Assembly: GCF_039233145.1 (NCBI RefSeq)
Contig: NZ_CP136419.1
Span: 2,454,001-2,518,000, forward strand
Reading direction: 5' to 3'
Length of the DNA: 64,000 nucleotides
Source of the DNA: Moorella humiferrea
GTDB lineage: Bacteria; Bacillota; DSM-521; Neomoorellales; Neomoorellaceae
Within the stretch, counting starts at the first letter, position 1; each line of letters starts with the position of its first letter. Positions 25,031-35,469 of the stretch are shown in pieces. The notes beneath the pieces were generated by a model. It saw nothing but the letters and a program-made list of their open reading frames with translations, did no database searches and was not told where the DNA came from. A program made the position numbers and the translations under genes.

Positions 25031-26800
25031 TTATTTACCCGGTGTATATACCTCGCGCCGGGTCATATGGCGATTGCTGAAGGCTACGATTAATGCCAAA
25101 AAGACAATCACCACCAGGGTGCCAGCAAGGATCATTATGCCTTCGGATTTGCTGGCCGCGGCAACAACAGCCGCCTGGGGGGACAGCTCGCCGTGGACCG
25201 GGATCATCCACCTAAAGACGTAAGCCTGGAGAAGGGTAATGATGCTGATAAACACTGTCATTAACAAGCTGGGAACTATGGCGAAACGGAAAAGCTCTCC
25301 TTCCCGTCCCACCTGACCCGTAGCCGCTGTAGCCACGGCAATGCTCTGGGGCGAGATCATTTTTCCCGTGACGCCGCCCGAGGAGTTGGCCGCAACTGTA
25401 AGCACCGGATCGACGCCGATGTTTTGGGCGGTAACATACTGCAGTTTTCCAAAAAGGGCATTGGCCGAAGTATCGCTTCCGGTAATGAAGACCCCGAGCC
25501 AGCCCAGGAATGGCGCTACAAAGGGAAACACCTTACCGGTTACCGTAAGTGCCTGTCCCAAAGTGGTGCTCATCCCGGAAAAGTTGGCAATATAAGCAAA
25601 ACCTAACACCAAAAACATGGTCAAGATGGCGTAACGGAGTTCATGCAGCGTTTCGCCGAAAAGGCGCAGCCACTCGCCGAAACGCATGTTGAGAAGCAAC
25701 ATGGTTATAAAGGCGGCAATCAAGATTCCCGTACCCGGGGCGGACAGCCAGTTAAAAGTAAAGATAGCCGCCATGGGCTCACCGCCCGCCTTAACGACGG
25801 CCTGGTGCAGCCCCGGAATGGGGAATTTGAGGGTGACCTGATCCAGCACGGCTTTTACCTGTCCGGTACCCCAGTCGGCCACCATCAAGGTAAGAACGAT
25901 GAAGGGAGCCCACGCCTTAAGAATGGCACCGGGTGAATGGCGAGTGAACTTTTCCGAAGCGCGTTCATTGGTGAAACGCCAGATATTACGGGGCTGCCAG
26001 ACCCGCAGGAGCAAGATGAGGCAGACGAGGGAGAAGAGGGAAGAAATAATGTCGGGCAGCATCGGACTTAAATAGTTAGAAGAAAACCACTGGGCTACGG
26101 CGAAGGAACCGCCACTTACCAGGCAGGCCGGCCATGTTTCTTTAACGCCCTTCCATCCCGACATGATGGCCACCAGCCAGAACGGTACCAGAATGGAGAG
26201 GAAGGGGAGCTGCCTGCCGATCATTTTGCTCAAAAGCATCGGATCTATCCCCGCTACCTGGCCCAGGGTCAGGACGGGTACCCCAATGGCCCCAAAGGCC
26301 ACGGGCGCGGTGTTGGCCAGTAGACAGATGCTGGCGGCATAAACGGGGTTAAAGCCCAAACCGGCCAGCATGGCGGCAGTAATGGCCACCGGCGCGCCGA
26401 AACCGGCCGAGCCCTCAAGGAAGGCGCCGAAGGAAAAGGCGATAAGCAAAGCCTGCAGCCTGCGATCCTCGGTAATTCCGGCAATGGAATCCTTAATAAT
26501 TTCAAACTGTCCGGTTTTTACAGTTATTTGGTATAAAAATACCGCCGTTACCACAATCCAACCAATGGGAAACAAACCGTAAAGCCCGCCGTCAATAAAG
26601 GAAAGGAGGGCGAGGTTCAGAGGCATACGATAACCGACAACGGCGACGACAATGGCTACAATTACCGTCAAGAGGCCGGCAATATGGCCCTTCATTTTTT
26701 GCACCGCCAAAGCGTAAAAGAGGAAAAGAATAGGTAGCGCCGCCAACAGGGCTGAAAGGGCAAGATTATTTACCGGATCATAAACTTGCACCCAGGGCAT
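25031..26800 (-). CDS. lctP: L-lactate permease (LctP/LldP family)
   Basis: The 589-residue protein has about 14 membrane helices and the family's LctP signatures (GFGAPVAITAAMLAGLGF near residue 130, and GVFITGSDTSANALFGKLQ near 430). It imports lactate (and probably glycolate) with a proton. It shares an operator-like site with the lut operon and lies upstream of it on the same strand, with its own terminator between. GGGAGGT precedes ATG 26800 by nine bases. Confidence 0.92.
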   Translation of the reverse strand: MPWVQVYDPVNNLALSALLAALPILFLFYALAVQKMKGHIAGLLTVIVAIVVAVVGYRMPLNLALLSFIDGGLYGLFPIGWIVVTAVFLYQITVKTGQFEIIKDSIAGITEDRRLQALLIAFSFGAFLEGSAGFGAPVAITAAMLAGLGFNPVYAASICLLANTAPVAFGAIGVPVLTLGQVAGIDPMLLSKMIGRQLPFLSILVPFWLVAIMSGWKGVKETWPACLVSGGSFAVAQWFSSNYLSPMLPDIISSLFSLVCLILLLRVWQPRNIWRFTNERASEKFTRHSPGAILKAWAPFIVLTLMVADWGTGQVKAVLDQVTLKFPIPGLHQAVVKAGGEPMAAIFTFNWLSAPGTGILIAAFITMLLLNMRFGEWLRLFGETLHELRYAILTMFLVLGFAYIANFSGMSTTLGQALTVTGKVFPFVAPFLGWLGVFITGSDTSANALFGKLQYVTAQNIGVDPVLTVAANSSGGVTGKMISPQSIAVATAATGQVGREGELFRFAIVPSLLMTVFISIITLLQAYVFRWMIPVHGELSPQAAVVAAASKSEGIMILAGTLVVIVFLALIVAFSNRHMTRREVYTPGK

Positions 26801-26847
26801 TATCGTTAGTACCTCCCGGATATTTCTGAATTTACTGCTAAGATGTC

Positions 26848-26864
26848 CAGGTGATCAGACCAGA
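26848..26864. promoter_or_regulatory. Candidate operator upstream of lctP
   Basis: CAGGTGATCAGACCAGA matches the lut operator at 14 of 17 bases. Read on the other strand, TGGTCTGATCA fits the LldR-type pattern TNGTNNNACNA with a single mismatch. It lies 48 bases before the lctP start. The likely binder is the GntR-family protein encoded at 21367. Confidence 0.55.
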
Positions 26865-26870
26865 AAACTC

Positions 26871-26898
26871 TTAAAAAATGTATCCAGCAAATGGATAC
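26871..26898 (-). terminator. Terminator-like hairpin in the lctP leader
   Basis: On the minus strand GTATCCA pairs with TGGATAC around a five-base loop and is followed by ATTTTTTAA. A TATAAT lies 21 bases upstream of it (26919-26924) without a clear -35. If that is the lctP promoter, this is an attenuator-like stem in its leader; otherwise it may end unrelated read-through from purA. Confidence 0.5.
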
Positions 26899-27035
26899 CC
26901 CTCCTCCAACACCTCCTTATTATAATTTTAGAACAACCTGACTGGATTGTCAGGCAAGTTTTATGTTAAACCTTTTTTAAGGCAATTTCAATACCTGATA
27001 CATTTAATGCTTGTCTTCCTTTTCACATACCTGGA

Positions 27036-27062
27036 AAGAAAAAACCGGCCTCCTCGGGCCGG
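27036..27062 (-). terminator. Terminator of purA
   Basis: On the minus strand CCGGCC and GGCCGG pair around a six-base loop and are followed by TTTTTTCTTTC, 19 bases after the purA stop. Confidence 0.85.
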
Positions 27063-27080
27063 CCATCAAAAACACGGGCT

Positions 27081-28364
<1,284 letters not shown>

Positions 28365-28428
28365 GCAAGCACCGCCTTTCAAAGGTTATTATCTATTATC
28401 GCCATAGAGGTCACCCAACAATCCGCCC

Positions 28429-29817
28429 TCAGTCGCCGGTCATAATAGCCCGGGCGGCAATGACGCCGGCCGCCGAAGCCTGGGCCAGACCCCTGGTAAC
28501 CCCGGCACCGTCGCCGGCCGCATAGAGGCCGCGGATATTTGTTTCCAGTTCCCGGCTCAAACTCAACCGCGAAGAGTAAAATTTGACCTCCACGCCATAA
28601 AGAAGGGTGTGCCGGGAGTAAACGCCGGGAGCTATTTTATCCATAGCCGCCAGCATCTCTACAATGGCCGTAAGGTGCCGGTAGGGAAAGACCAGGGAAA
28701 GGTCCCCCGGAGTGGCTTCCGTCAGGGTCGGTGTTACCAGGCCCTTTTCCAGACGGTCAGCCGTGGTCCGCCTACCCGACAGAAGGTCGCCCAGGCGCTG
28801 GACAAGGACGCCTCCTCCCAGGAGGTTGGCCAGCTGGGCCACATAACGGCCGTAGGCTATGGGTTCCTTAAAGGGTTCGGTGAAGGTTTTGCTCACCAGC
28901 AGGGCAAAATTGGTGTTGTCGGTCTTTTTATCCGCGTAAGAATGGCCGTTTACCGTCACCAGACCCTCATTGTTCTCCAGCACCACTTCGCCGTAAGGAT
29001 TCATACAGAAGGTCCGTACCCGGTCGTCGAATTTCCGGGAATAAAAGATGAACTTGGATTCATAAATAACGCTGGTTAAATGCTCCATAACGGCCGCCGG
29101 CACTTCCACCCGCACACCAATGTCCACCGGGTTTACGGCCAGCTTCAGGTTTAAACTGGCGGCCACCCGGCGCAGCCAGTCGGCACCTTCCCGCCCGGGA
29201 GCCAGGACCACATAGCGAGCGCCTATTTCTTCTCCCTTACGAGTTACCACGCCGCTAACCCGGCCATCCTTTACCAGGATTTCTTCCACCGGTGTATCCG
29301 TGCGCACCTCGACGCCATGCTCCTCTAAATAATCCTTCATGGCCTGAAGGATTTCCTGGGTGCGTCCCGTCCCCAAGTGGCGAATGGGGGCCGGGATGAG
29401 CTTCAAATCGGCCAAAATGGCCTGGCGCTGAATGTCAGCTATCCGCTCATCGTCAGGGCTGCCGTAAACTTTATCCGGCGCCCCGAAATGGCGGTAGACG
29501 CCGTCGACATACTCGATTAAGGCCGTGACTTCCCTTTCCGGTATATATTCCCTCAACCAGCCGCCCACTTCCGGCGACAGGGTTAATTTACCGTCACTGA
29601 AGGCACCGGCTCCTCCCCAGCCGGATACTACCGAGCAGGGGTTGCAGTGCAAACAGCTGGAACGCGTCTCCTTGGACGGGCATACCCGGCGTTTTAAACC
29701 GTGTCCCTTCTCCAGGATAAGCACCTTAAGGCCGCTTTCCTGCCGTACCAGCTCCAGGGCGGTAAAAATCCCCGCCGGGCCGGCGCCGACGATGACCACA
29801 TCATATTTTCCAGCCAT
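28429..29817 (-). CDS. FAD-dependent dehydrogenase of the COG2509 type
   Basis: From ATG 29817 (GAGGAGG upstream) the protein is 462 residues. The N-terminal FAD motif is YDVVIVGAGPAGIFTALEL. A cysteine-rich loop (CPSKETRSSCLHCNPCSVVSGWGGAGAFSDG) and the C-terminal GLYAAGDGAGVTRGLAQASAAG are characteristic of this uncharacterised flavoprotein family. It may oxidise a small molecule or protein. It stands between purA and glcDF with a terminator on its upstream side and looks monocistronic. Confidence 0.85.
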   Translation of the reverse strand: MAGKYDVVIVGAGPAGIFTALELVRQESGLKVLILEKGHGLKRRVCPSKETRSSCLHCNPCSVVSGWGGAGAFSDGKLTLSPEVGGWLREYIPEREVTALIEYVDGVYRHFGAPDKVYGSPDDERIADIQRQAILADLKLIPAPIRHLGTGRTQEILQAMKDYLEEHGVEVRTDTPVEEILVKDGRVSGVVTRKGEEIGARYVVLAPGREGADWLRRVAASLNLKLAVNPVDIGVRVEVPAAVMEHLTSVIYESKFIFYSRKFDDRVRTFCMNPYGEVVLENNEGLVTVNGHSYADKKTDNTNFALLVSKTFTEPFKEPIAYGRYVAQLANLLGGGVLVQRLGDLLSGRRTTADRLEKGLVTPTLTEATPGDLSLVFPYRHLTAIVEMLAAMDKIAPGVYSRHTLLYGVEVKFYSSRLSLSRELETNIRGLYAAGDGAGVTRGLAQASAAGVIAARAIMTGD

Positions 29818-29848
29818 CCGTCTCCCCTCCTCAAACCTGTTTCCGGGC

Positions 29849-29875
29849 AAAAAAATAGCCCCTGCAACGGGATTA
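29849..29875 (-). terminator. Terminator of glcDF
   Basis: On the minus strand TAATCCC pairs with GGGGCTA (one mismatch, one G-T pair) around GTTGCA, followed by TTTTTTT. It lies 59 bases after the glcF stop. Confidence 0.55.
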
Positions 29876-29933
29876 GCCAGAACAACATTATAATTCTACC
29901 AGACCCTTCGCGGGGCGTCAAGGAAAATCCTTT

Positions 29934-31202
29934 CTAATTTTGTCTCTCTTCCGCCCGGTAAGCGGCGGCCAGCACTTCCGCCACATGCATGACTGCAGCC
30001 GCGCTCTGCCGATTGTATAAACCGTCGGCCAGTTGCAGCATGCATCCCGGGCAAGCCGTTACCACCGTATCGGCGCCGGTGTCCATCAATGCCTGAACCT
30101 TGGTAATCCCGATTTCCTGGGACAGGTCGGGAAAGCTCAGGCTGAAGGTTCCGCCAAAACCGCAGCAGCGGTCGGGTTCTTTCACTTCCTGATATTGCAC
30201 GCCTGGTATGCTCTTTAACAGGCGGCGGGGCTGCTCCTTGATTTGCTGGGCTTTGCGCAAGTGGCAGGGGTCGTGGTAGGTGATTTTCCTCTCCACCACC
30301 CCCCTGGGCGGTTGAAAATCGACTTCCCCCAGGAGAAACTCGGTAAAATCGTAAACTTTGCCCTCAATACCCCCGGCGTAATATTCCTTCAAGGTGGAAC
30401 CGCAGCTGGCGCAGGCGGTGATTATCGCCAGTCCGGGATATTTTTTAAAGACTTTGATATTCTCTTCCCGAACCCGCAAAAAACTTTCCCTGTCGCCGGC
30501 GGCAAGCATCGGCAGGCCGCAGCAGACCAGTTCTTTCGGTATTACCACTTCAACGCCATGGCGCCGCAGGACCTCTACCACGGCTCCGGCCACCCGGGGG
30601 TAAGCCATATTCGTCATGCAGCCGGTAAAAAAGACGACCCTCCGCCCGGCAGATGACGCGGAGAAGCTCCCACCCGTTGAAGACGTTAAGAACTCCGGCC
30701 TTTTGCCCCCTACGGACGGCAGCAGACGTTTGCCGACCAAGGGTAAATTCAGGCGCGGCCGGTAATAGCCGCCGCTTACCCGGACGGCAACTATGCCCTC
30801 CAGTAAGGCCGCCGCCGGCATGAAGGCCGCCAGCCGGTTGAGGTTGGGTAGAAGCCACCTGGTAATCACCTTTTTCTTCAGGGGAATACCCTTTTTCTCT
30901 GCCAGCTTTTCCCGGGCGGCAATGATCACGCGGTCTACATGAACCCCGCTGGGGCATTCCATGACGCAGGTCCGGCAGAGCAGACACTGCTGCAGTTTTT
31001 CATTTAAAAGGTCGCTCGGCTTTAATTTCCCTTCCAGCAGGGCCCGGACCAGGGTCATCCGCCCCCGGGGAGAATCGCTTTCTACGCCTTTGGCCAAAAA
31101 CACCGGACAAACCGAGCGGCACTGACCGCAGCGCACGCAGGGCAAAAGCAGCCGCGGCAGATTGTTGAGGTCGTTTTTATCCACCGCCATCACCCCCATC
31201 AT
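29934..31202 (-). CDS. glcF: GlcF-type iron-sulfur subunit of glycolate/lactate oxidase
   Basis: The 422-residue protein has two N-terminal [4Fe-4S] motifs (CVRCGQCRSVCPV and CLLCRTCVMECPSG) and two CCG cysteine domains (LVCCGLPMLAAGD and DRCCGFGGTFSLSFP). GlcF passes electrons from the FAD subunit to an acceptor, here perhaps a quinone or ferredoxin-linked carrier. Its ATG (31200-31202) overlaps the glcD TGA in an ATGA, a sign of tight coupling. An in-frame ATG four codons later also has a site. Confidence 0.88.
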   Translation of the reverse strand: MMGVMAVDKNDLNNLPRLLLPCVRCGQCRSVCPVFLAKGVESDSPRGRMTLVRALLEGKLKPSDLLNEKLQQCLLCRTCVMECPSGVHVDRVIIAAREKLAEKKGIPLKKKVITRWLLPNLNRLAAFMPAAALLEGIVAVRVSGGYYRPRLNLPLVGKRLLPSVGGKRPEFLTSSTGGSFSASSAGRRVVFFTGCMTNMAYPRVAGAVVEVLRRHGVEVVIPKELVCCGLPMLAAGDRESFLRVREENIKVFKKYPGLAIITACASCGSTLKEYYAGGIEGKVYDFTEFLLGEVDFQPPRGVVERKITYHDPCHLRKAQQIKEQPRRLLKSIPGVQYQEVKEPDRCCGFGGTFSLSFPDLSQEIGITKVQALMDTGADTVVTACPGCMLQLADGLYNRQSAAAVMHVAEVLAAAYRAEERQN

Positions 31203-32611
31203 TCCCCCTCCAGGGCCATTTTCCCTGGATTCAGGATGTTGTTGGGGTCGAGGAGCTTCTTGATGCGCCGCATTACGTCAAGGGAAAGGCCCAGCTCTTC
31301 TTCCATATACTGGGCCCGTGTCAGGCCCACGCCGTGTTCTCCCGTCGTCGTCCCCTCCATTGCCAGGGCCATGCGGTGGATTTCATCCCCTAACTTTTTT
31401 ACCTTTTCAATTTCTTCCTGGTCATAGGTGTTAATAACGGGAGCGGCATGGAGGTTACCGTCGCCGATGTGGCCGTAGGTGACGATGGGGATGTTATATT
31501 TTACACTCAGCTCCTGAATTTTCTTTAAAGCCTGCGGTACCATGACAACGGGCACGCAGATGTCCTCACCGATATATACCCGGGTGGCTCCCTCCTTCAC
31601 CCTGCCGGCGGCGGCGCCCACCACCCCGCGGGCGGCCCATAGTTCCCCCAAACGCTTGGGATCGTCGGTCCACTCCACCCTCTGGGTAAACTGCCGGCAT
31701 ATCTCGGCAATTTTTTGGGCCTGGTAGGTTACATCCACCGGCGATCCGTCGACTTCAAAGAGGAGCATGGCCTCGGCGTCGGGCAGGTTTAGATCGGGTT
31801 TATACATGCCTGCCGCCTTCATGGCCGTTCGGTCCATGATCTCAATGGCCGACGGCAGCAGCCTGCCGCGGAAAATCTGGACGACGGCCTTACCTGAAGC
31901 CTCCAGCTCGTCAAAAAAGGCTACCACCAGACCGCGTTTTTCGGGTATGGGCAACACTTTCAGGCGGATCCTCGTCACCACGCCAAGGGTACCCTCGGAC
32001 CCTACAAACAAACCCGTCAAATCATAGCCGGCCACCGACTTCAACGCCCGCGACTTGGCGCCGCCCGTCGTGATAACCTCACCGGTGGGCAAAACTACCT
32101 CCAGCCCAAGGATGTATTGTTTGGTCGTACCGTATTTAACTGAGCGCTGCCCGCTGGAATTAAAGGCCACCATCCCTCCAAGGGTGCACATCTTGGTGCT
32201 CCCGGGATCGGGGGGGAAGAAAAAGCCGTGGGGAGCCAGGGCTTTATTCAACTCGGCATGGACAATGCCCGGCTGGACGACCACCTGCAGGTTTTCCAGA
32301 TCAAAAGATAAAATCTGGTTCATGCCGCTGAGATCTAAAGTTATGCCGCCGCGCCAGGCCACAGAACCGCAACACTGGCCCGTCCCCGCGCCCCTGGGCA
32401 CCACCGGCACCCGGTATTCATTGGCCAGCTTGAGGATGGTGGCCACCTGTTCCGTCGTTTTTACCCTTACAACTAAATCTGGTACCCAGTTGTTGATCTG
32501 GGATAAAAGGGAAGAATCGAAGGCATAGCAAAAACGGTCGGCCTCATCCCTTAAGCAATTTTCGGGGCCGACGACATCTTGGATCTTTTTTAGCAATTCT
32601 TGTGCCAGCAT
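31199..32611 (-). CDS. glcD: GlcD-type FAD-linked glycolate/lactate oxidase subunit
   Basis: The 470-residue protein is a VAO-type flavoprotein: FAD-binding residues 40-215 (VPVVPRGAGTGQCCGSVAW, DPGSTKMCTLGGMVAFNSSGQRSVKYG, GLFVGSEGTLGVVT) and a C-terminal oxidase domain with YGHIGDGNLHAAPVI and GEHGVGLTRAQYM. The substrate may be glycolate or D-lactate. First gene of the unit with glcF, 44 bases after a sigma-54 promoter, so it is probably controlled by an enhancer-binding protein. Confidence 0.9.
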   Translation of the reverse strand: MLAQELLKKIQDVVGPENCLRDEADRFCYAFDSSLLSQINNWVPDLVVRVKTTEQVATILKLANEYRVPVVPRGAGTGQCCGSVAWRGGITLDLSGMNQILSFDLENLQVVVQPGIVHAELNKALAPHGFFFPPDPGSTKMCTLGGMVAFNSSGQRSVKYGTTKQYILGLEVVLPTGEVITTGGAKSRALKSVAGYDLTGLFVGSEGTLGVVTRIRLKVLPIPEKRGLVVAFFDELEASGKAVVQIFRGRLLPSAIEIMDRTAMKAAGMYKPDLNLPDAEAMLLFEVDGSPVDVTYQAQKIAEICRQFTQRVEWTDDPKRLGELWAARGVVGAAAGRVKEGATRVYIGEDICVPVVMVPQALKKIQELSVKYNIPIVTYGHIGDGNLHAAPVINTYDQEEIEKVKKLGDEIHRMALAMEGTTTGEHGVGLTRAQYMEEELGLSLDVMRRIKKLLDPNNILNPGKMALEGE

Positions 32612-32654
32612 CGCATTCCCTCCATCCTAAAAATATTGCCCCTAAGAATAATTT

Positions 32655-32669
32655 GCAAAAATTATGCCA
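32655..32669 (-). promoter_or_regulatory. Sigma-54 promoter (-24/-12) of glcDF
   Basis: The minus strand reads TGGCATAATTTTTGC, with GG and GC ten bases apart. It matches the other two sigma-54 promoters in the window at nearly every fixed position and lies 44 bases before glcD. No enhancer-binding-protein gene is adjacent. Confidence 0.8.
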
Positions 32670-32794
32670 CGTCAAAAACGTCTGTACCCAAAACCTGTAA
32701 ACAGCCTTATGCTTTATTTGTCCTGCTATATACGTCGTCTTCTTTTCCCATCTATGTTTCATTATTGCAATTATAATGTTACGCGCGGGCGTCC

Positions 32795-32830
32795 AAAAAT
32801 AGCAACTGCCCGCCTTGTACGGCAGGCAGT
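32795..32830 (-). terminator. Terminator of the 2-oxoacid oxidoreductase cluster
   Basis: On the minus strand ACTGCC-T-GCC pairs with GGC-G-GGCAGT around a six-base loop, followed by TGCTATTTTTGG. It lies just past the stop of the carrier gene and shields the glcD promoter. Confidence 0.6.
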
Positions 32831-32867
32831 CCCGAGGTATTTAACACTCGATTTATTATCTCTATTT

Positions 32868-34145
32868 TTAGGGAAGGCGCAGGACAGTAAAGGCCAGCCA
32901 GCTGACCACAGCCCCTACCACCGACATGGATATACCCCAGATCAACATATCCCGGAACAGTTTCTGTTTGTTGGTCTTCTCGCCGGCATTGGCGTAGAAG
33001 ATGGCGCCGGTGGTGGAAAGGGGACTCAGGTCCGTCAAGAAACCGCAGACGACAATGGTGGAAAGAAGGGGGATCAAATCCGTCGGCGGCGCACCTACCT
33101 TTTCGATGAGCATGGGAGCCATGGGGATGAAGGCCGGCAGAATAACTCCCAGGGTGCTGGCATAGGCCGAAATTATTGCCGCCAGGAAACCGGTTACCAG
33201 GGTCAGGGTGAAGGGGGTGGAAACCTGGGCGATTATGCTGGCGAAAAGGTCCATGCCGCCGATCTTGCTCATGAGATCCACCAGGACGGTGACGCCGGTG
33301 ACAAACAGGATAGTACCCCAGGGCATCTGCTTGATGGCCTTGCCTTCATCGGCGATTTTAAACAAGGCCAGGATGGTACCGATCAAGAAACCGCCCAAGC
33401 CGACGTCCATTTTGAAGAAGAGGGCGCCGATAATGAACACCAGGATGGCCACGAGGGTAATGAGCTGGTTGCGGTTAAAGGGCTCGACATCCAATTCAAT
33501 GGTACCCTGCTGTTCGCCCGCCCCTTTGTTACGCCACAGCTTGAGGCCGCCGTAAATTATATAGGCAAAAATTGAAACGATGAGGTGACCGAGGAGCTGG
33601 TTCATCCACAGGATGCCGCTGACACCCGTCAGCCCCATCTTCTGGGTCAAACCGGCGGCGACGACGCCAGCCGGGGCGATGGGCGACATGGCCCCCGCCT
33701 GACCGCCGTTACCGACTACGATGGCCATGAGGAGAGGATTGATGCCGGCCCTCTCGGCAAGGAGCATGGCCATAGGCGCCATCAAAGCGGCTATCGTGAT
33801 CTGACCGGGGCCCATGGACGACAGGGCGAAAGCCAGAAAGAAGAAAACTATGGGAAGAATGGCAGCATTTCCTTTAACGCCTTTTAACGTATATTTTACA
33901 ATTTTATCAAGTGTGCCGTTAACCTGGGCCAGGGCAAATAAATAGGTGGTACCGGCCAGCATAATTAAGATATTGGTCGGATAACTCTTCAGAATATCGG
34001 CGACCTTTAAACCGCCGATATAGTGCCCCACCACCAGGGCCAGACCCAGGGACATAGCGCCGATGTTAAGGGGCATAATACAGCTAATTACAATGATGAA
34101 GATTAGTGCCAAAAGAGAAATTACCGGTACGGACATCCGAAACAT
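32868..34145 (-). CDS. MatC-like dicarboxylate/organic-acid carrier
   Basis: The 425-residue protein has about 11-12 helices. Its start (ISCIMPLNIGAMSLGLALVVGHYIGG) matches the N-terminal domain of dicarboxylate carrier MatC, and the repeat GNGGQAGAMSPIAPAGVVAAGL and LTDLSPLSTTGAIFYANA are ion-transporter superfamily hairpins. It should import the acid used by the cluster. ATG 34145 lies very close to GAGGAGG; ATG 34136 is an alternative. Last gene of the sigma-54 unit. Confidence 0.8.
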   Translation of the reverse strand: MFRMSVPVISLLALIFIIVISCIMPLNIGAMSLGLALVVGHYIGGLKVADILKSYPTNILIMLAGTTYLFALAQVNGTLDKIVKYTLKGVKGNAAILPIVFFFLAFALSSMGPGQITIAALMAPMAMLLAERAGINPLLMAIVVGNGGQAGAMSPIAPAGVVAAGLTQKMGLTGVSGILWMNQLLGHLIVSIFAYIIYGGLKLWRNKGAGEQQGTIELDVEPFNRNQLITLVAILVFIIGALFFKMDVGLGGFLIGTILALFKIADEGKAIKQMPWGTILFVTGVTVLVDLMSKIGGMDLFASIIAQVSTPFTLTLVTGFLAAIISAYASTLGVILPAFIPMAPMLIEKVGAPPTDLIPLLSTIVVCGFLTDLSPLSTTGAIFYANAGEKTNKQKLFRDMLIWGISMSVVGAVVSWLAFTVLRLP

Positions 34146-34256
34146 TCCCTCCTCAACTGTTAAAATATTGGGTTCCAGCTTACTTTTCTGCCCTTTTCAT
34201 ATAATTTCGCCTTATGCTACGCCTTACCCTACCACCTCCCGCAGGCCACTTTTTGG

Positions 34257-35441
34257 TCAAAACTCTACGGCCGCCGCTATGGCGCCGGCGGCCGCAGCGG
34301 CCCCTACGGCCCGCGGCGCGGCCAGGTAAATCTCGCTTTCTTCCGCACCCATACGGCCCGGTACGTTGCGCACCGAGGCCGCCAGGACCCGATCCCCCGG
34401 CGCTGCCAGTCCCAGGTGGGTCCCCGGACAGGGACCGCATCCCGGCGGGAGGATGAGGGCTCCCAAACGGCGGAGCTCCCGGGTAAGCCCTTCCTCCTCC
34501 ATAAGATGCAAAACCTGTCGCGAAGCGGGAGTCACCAGCAAAGTCACGCCGGGGTGCACCCGCCTGCCGCCAAGGCCGGACAAAAGGGCACGCATGTCTT
34601 CCAACCTGCCGCTAGAGCAGCCGCCGACTACGGCCTGGGTAATAGGCAGCCCTTCCAATTCCTTTAAGGGTTTGACGTTAAAGGGGGAGGGAGGACAGGC
34701 CGCCATGGGCTCCAGCTCGTCGAGGACCACCTCCAGTTCCGGCCCTCCTTCCGGCGGTGCCTCTTCCGGCGGTAGGATCAAACCCGTCATCGCCCCGGTT
34801 TCACCGACCATATTGCACAGGGCCATGCGTTCGGCGCGGTTTAATTCCGCCAATCCCGCTCCCCAGAAGATCAAGGCTTTCCCCTTTACCTTTTCCTTAT
34901 CAAGGCGTCCGATTACGGCCAGGGCGAGGTCGCGCCCCCCTACTCCCGGCGGCATTTTCCCTATTACCTGGACGCCGTACGTCGCCGGTGCCTTGAGGGT
35001 AAGCCGGGAGGTAAGCATTACGCCCACCAGCTCTTCCGGCTTCAGGGAAAAGGCTACGGCGCCGAAGGCGCCGGCGGTGGCCACATGACCGTCGGCGCCG
35101 GCGATGACCATTCCGGGCCGGGGATTGAAGTTCTCGGCCACCACCTGGTGTAACACCCCTTCCCCTGAAGCAAAGAGATGGACGCCATGGGTACGGGCAA
35201 AGGCCGCCATCTCCCGATGGAGGCTACGCGCGGCGATTGATGGCGCCGGCAGGGCATGGTCCAGGGTAAACACCACCCGTTCCGGAGAAGCCACCCTGGC
35301 CTCCCCAGGCCAGGCGGCCAGTACCTTGCCGGCGGTGCCGTCATGGCCCAGGATGAGGTCGACGTTTACGTTTATCTCCTCGCCCGGCTCTACCCGTCCG
35401 CGCCCGGCGGCGGCCGCCAGGGTCTTATACAAGTAATCCAC
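34257..35441 (-). CDS. Stand-alone aconitase/LeuC-like large subunit
   Basis: The 394-residue protein resembles LeuC/aconitase large subunits: start EEINVNVDLILGHDGTAG, the VFTLDHALPAPSI stretch and three likely cluster cysteines (VGGCSSGR, and GCGPCPG with two). Usual family motifs are altered: GADGHVATAGAFGA where GADSHTxTxGALGA is expected, and GGCSSGR for GSCTNGR. No small subunit (LeuD) is nearby. It probably rearranges or hydrates a hydroxyacid for the oxidoreductase, but the substrate is unknown. It is 28 bases past the gamma subunit. Confidence 0.75.
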   Translation of the reverse strand: MDYLYKTLAAAAGRGRVEPGEEINVNVDLILGHDGTAGKVLAAWPGEARVASPERVVFTLDHALPAPSIAARSLHREMAAFARTHGVHLFASGEGVLHQVVAENFNPRPGMVIAGADGHVATAGAFGAVAFSLKPEELVGVMLTSRLTLKAPATYGVQVIGKMPPGVGGRDLALAVIGRLDKEKVKGKALIFWGAGLAELNRAERMALCNMVGETGAMTGLILPPEEAPPEGGPELEVVLDELEPMAACPPSPFNVKPLKELEGLPITQAVVGGCSSGRLEDMRALLSGLGGRRVHPGVTLLVTPASRQVLHLMEEEGLTRELRRLGALILPPGCGPCPGTHLGLAAPGDRVLAASVRNVPGRMGAEESEIYLAAPRAVGAAAAAGAIAAAVEF

Positions 35442-35469
35442 GGTACGCCCGGCCTCCTAAATTCGTCTT

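Noticed and set aside
32670-32790. Enhancer sites of either sigma-54 activator upstream of glcD
   Set aside because: Only partial matches such as AAAAACGTC are present; no full palindrome or GGTTCA-N4-TGNACC repeat was found.
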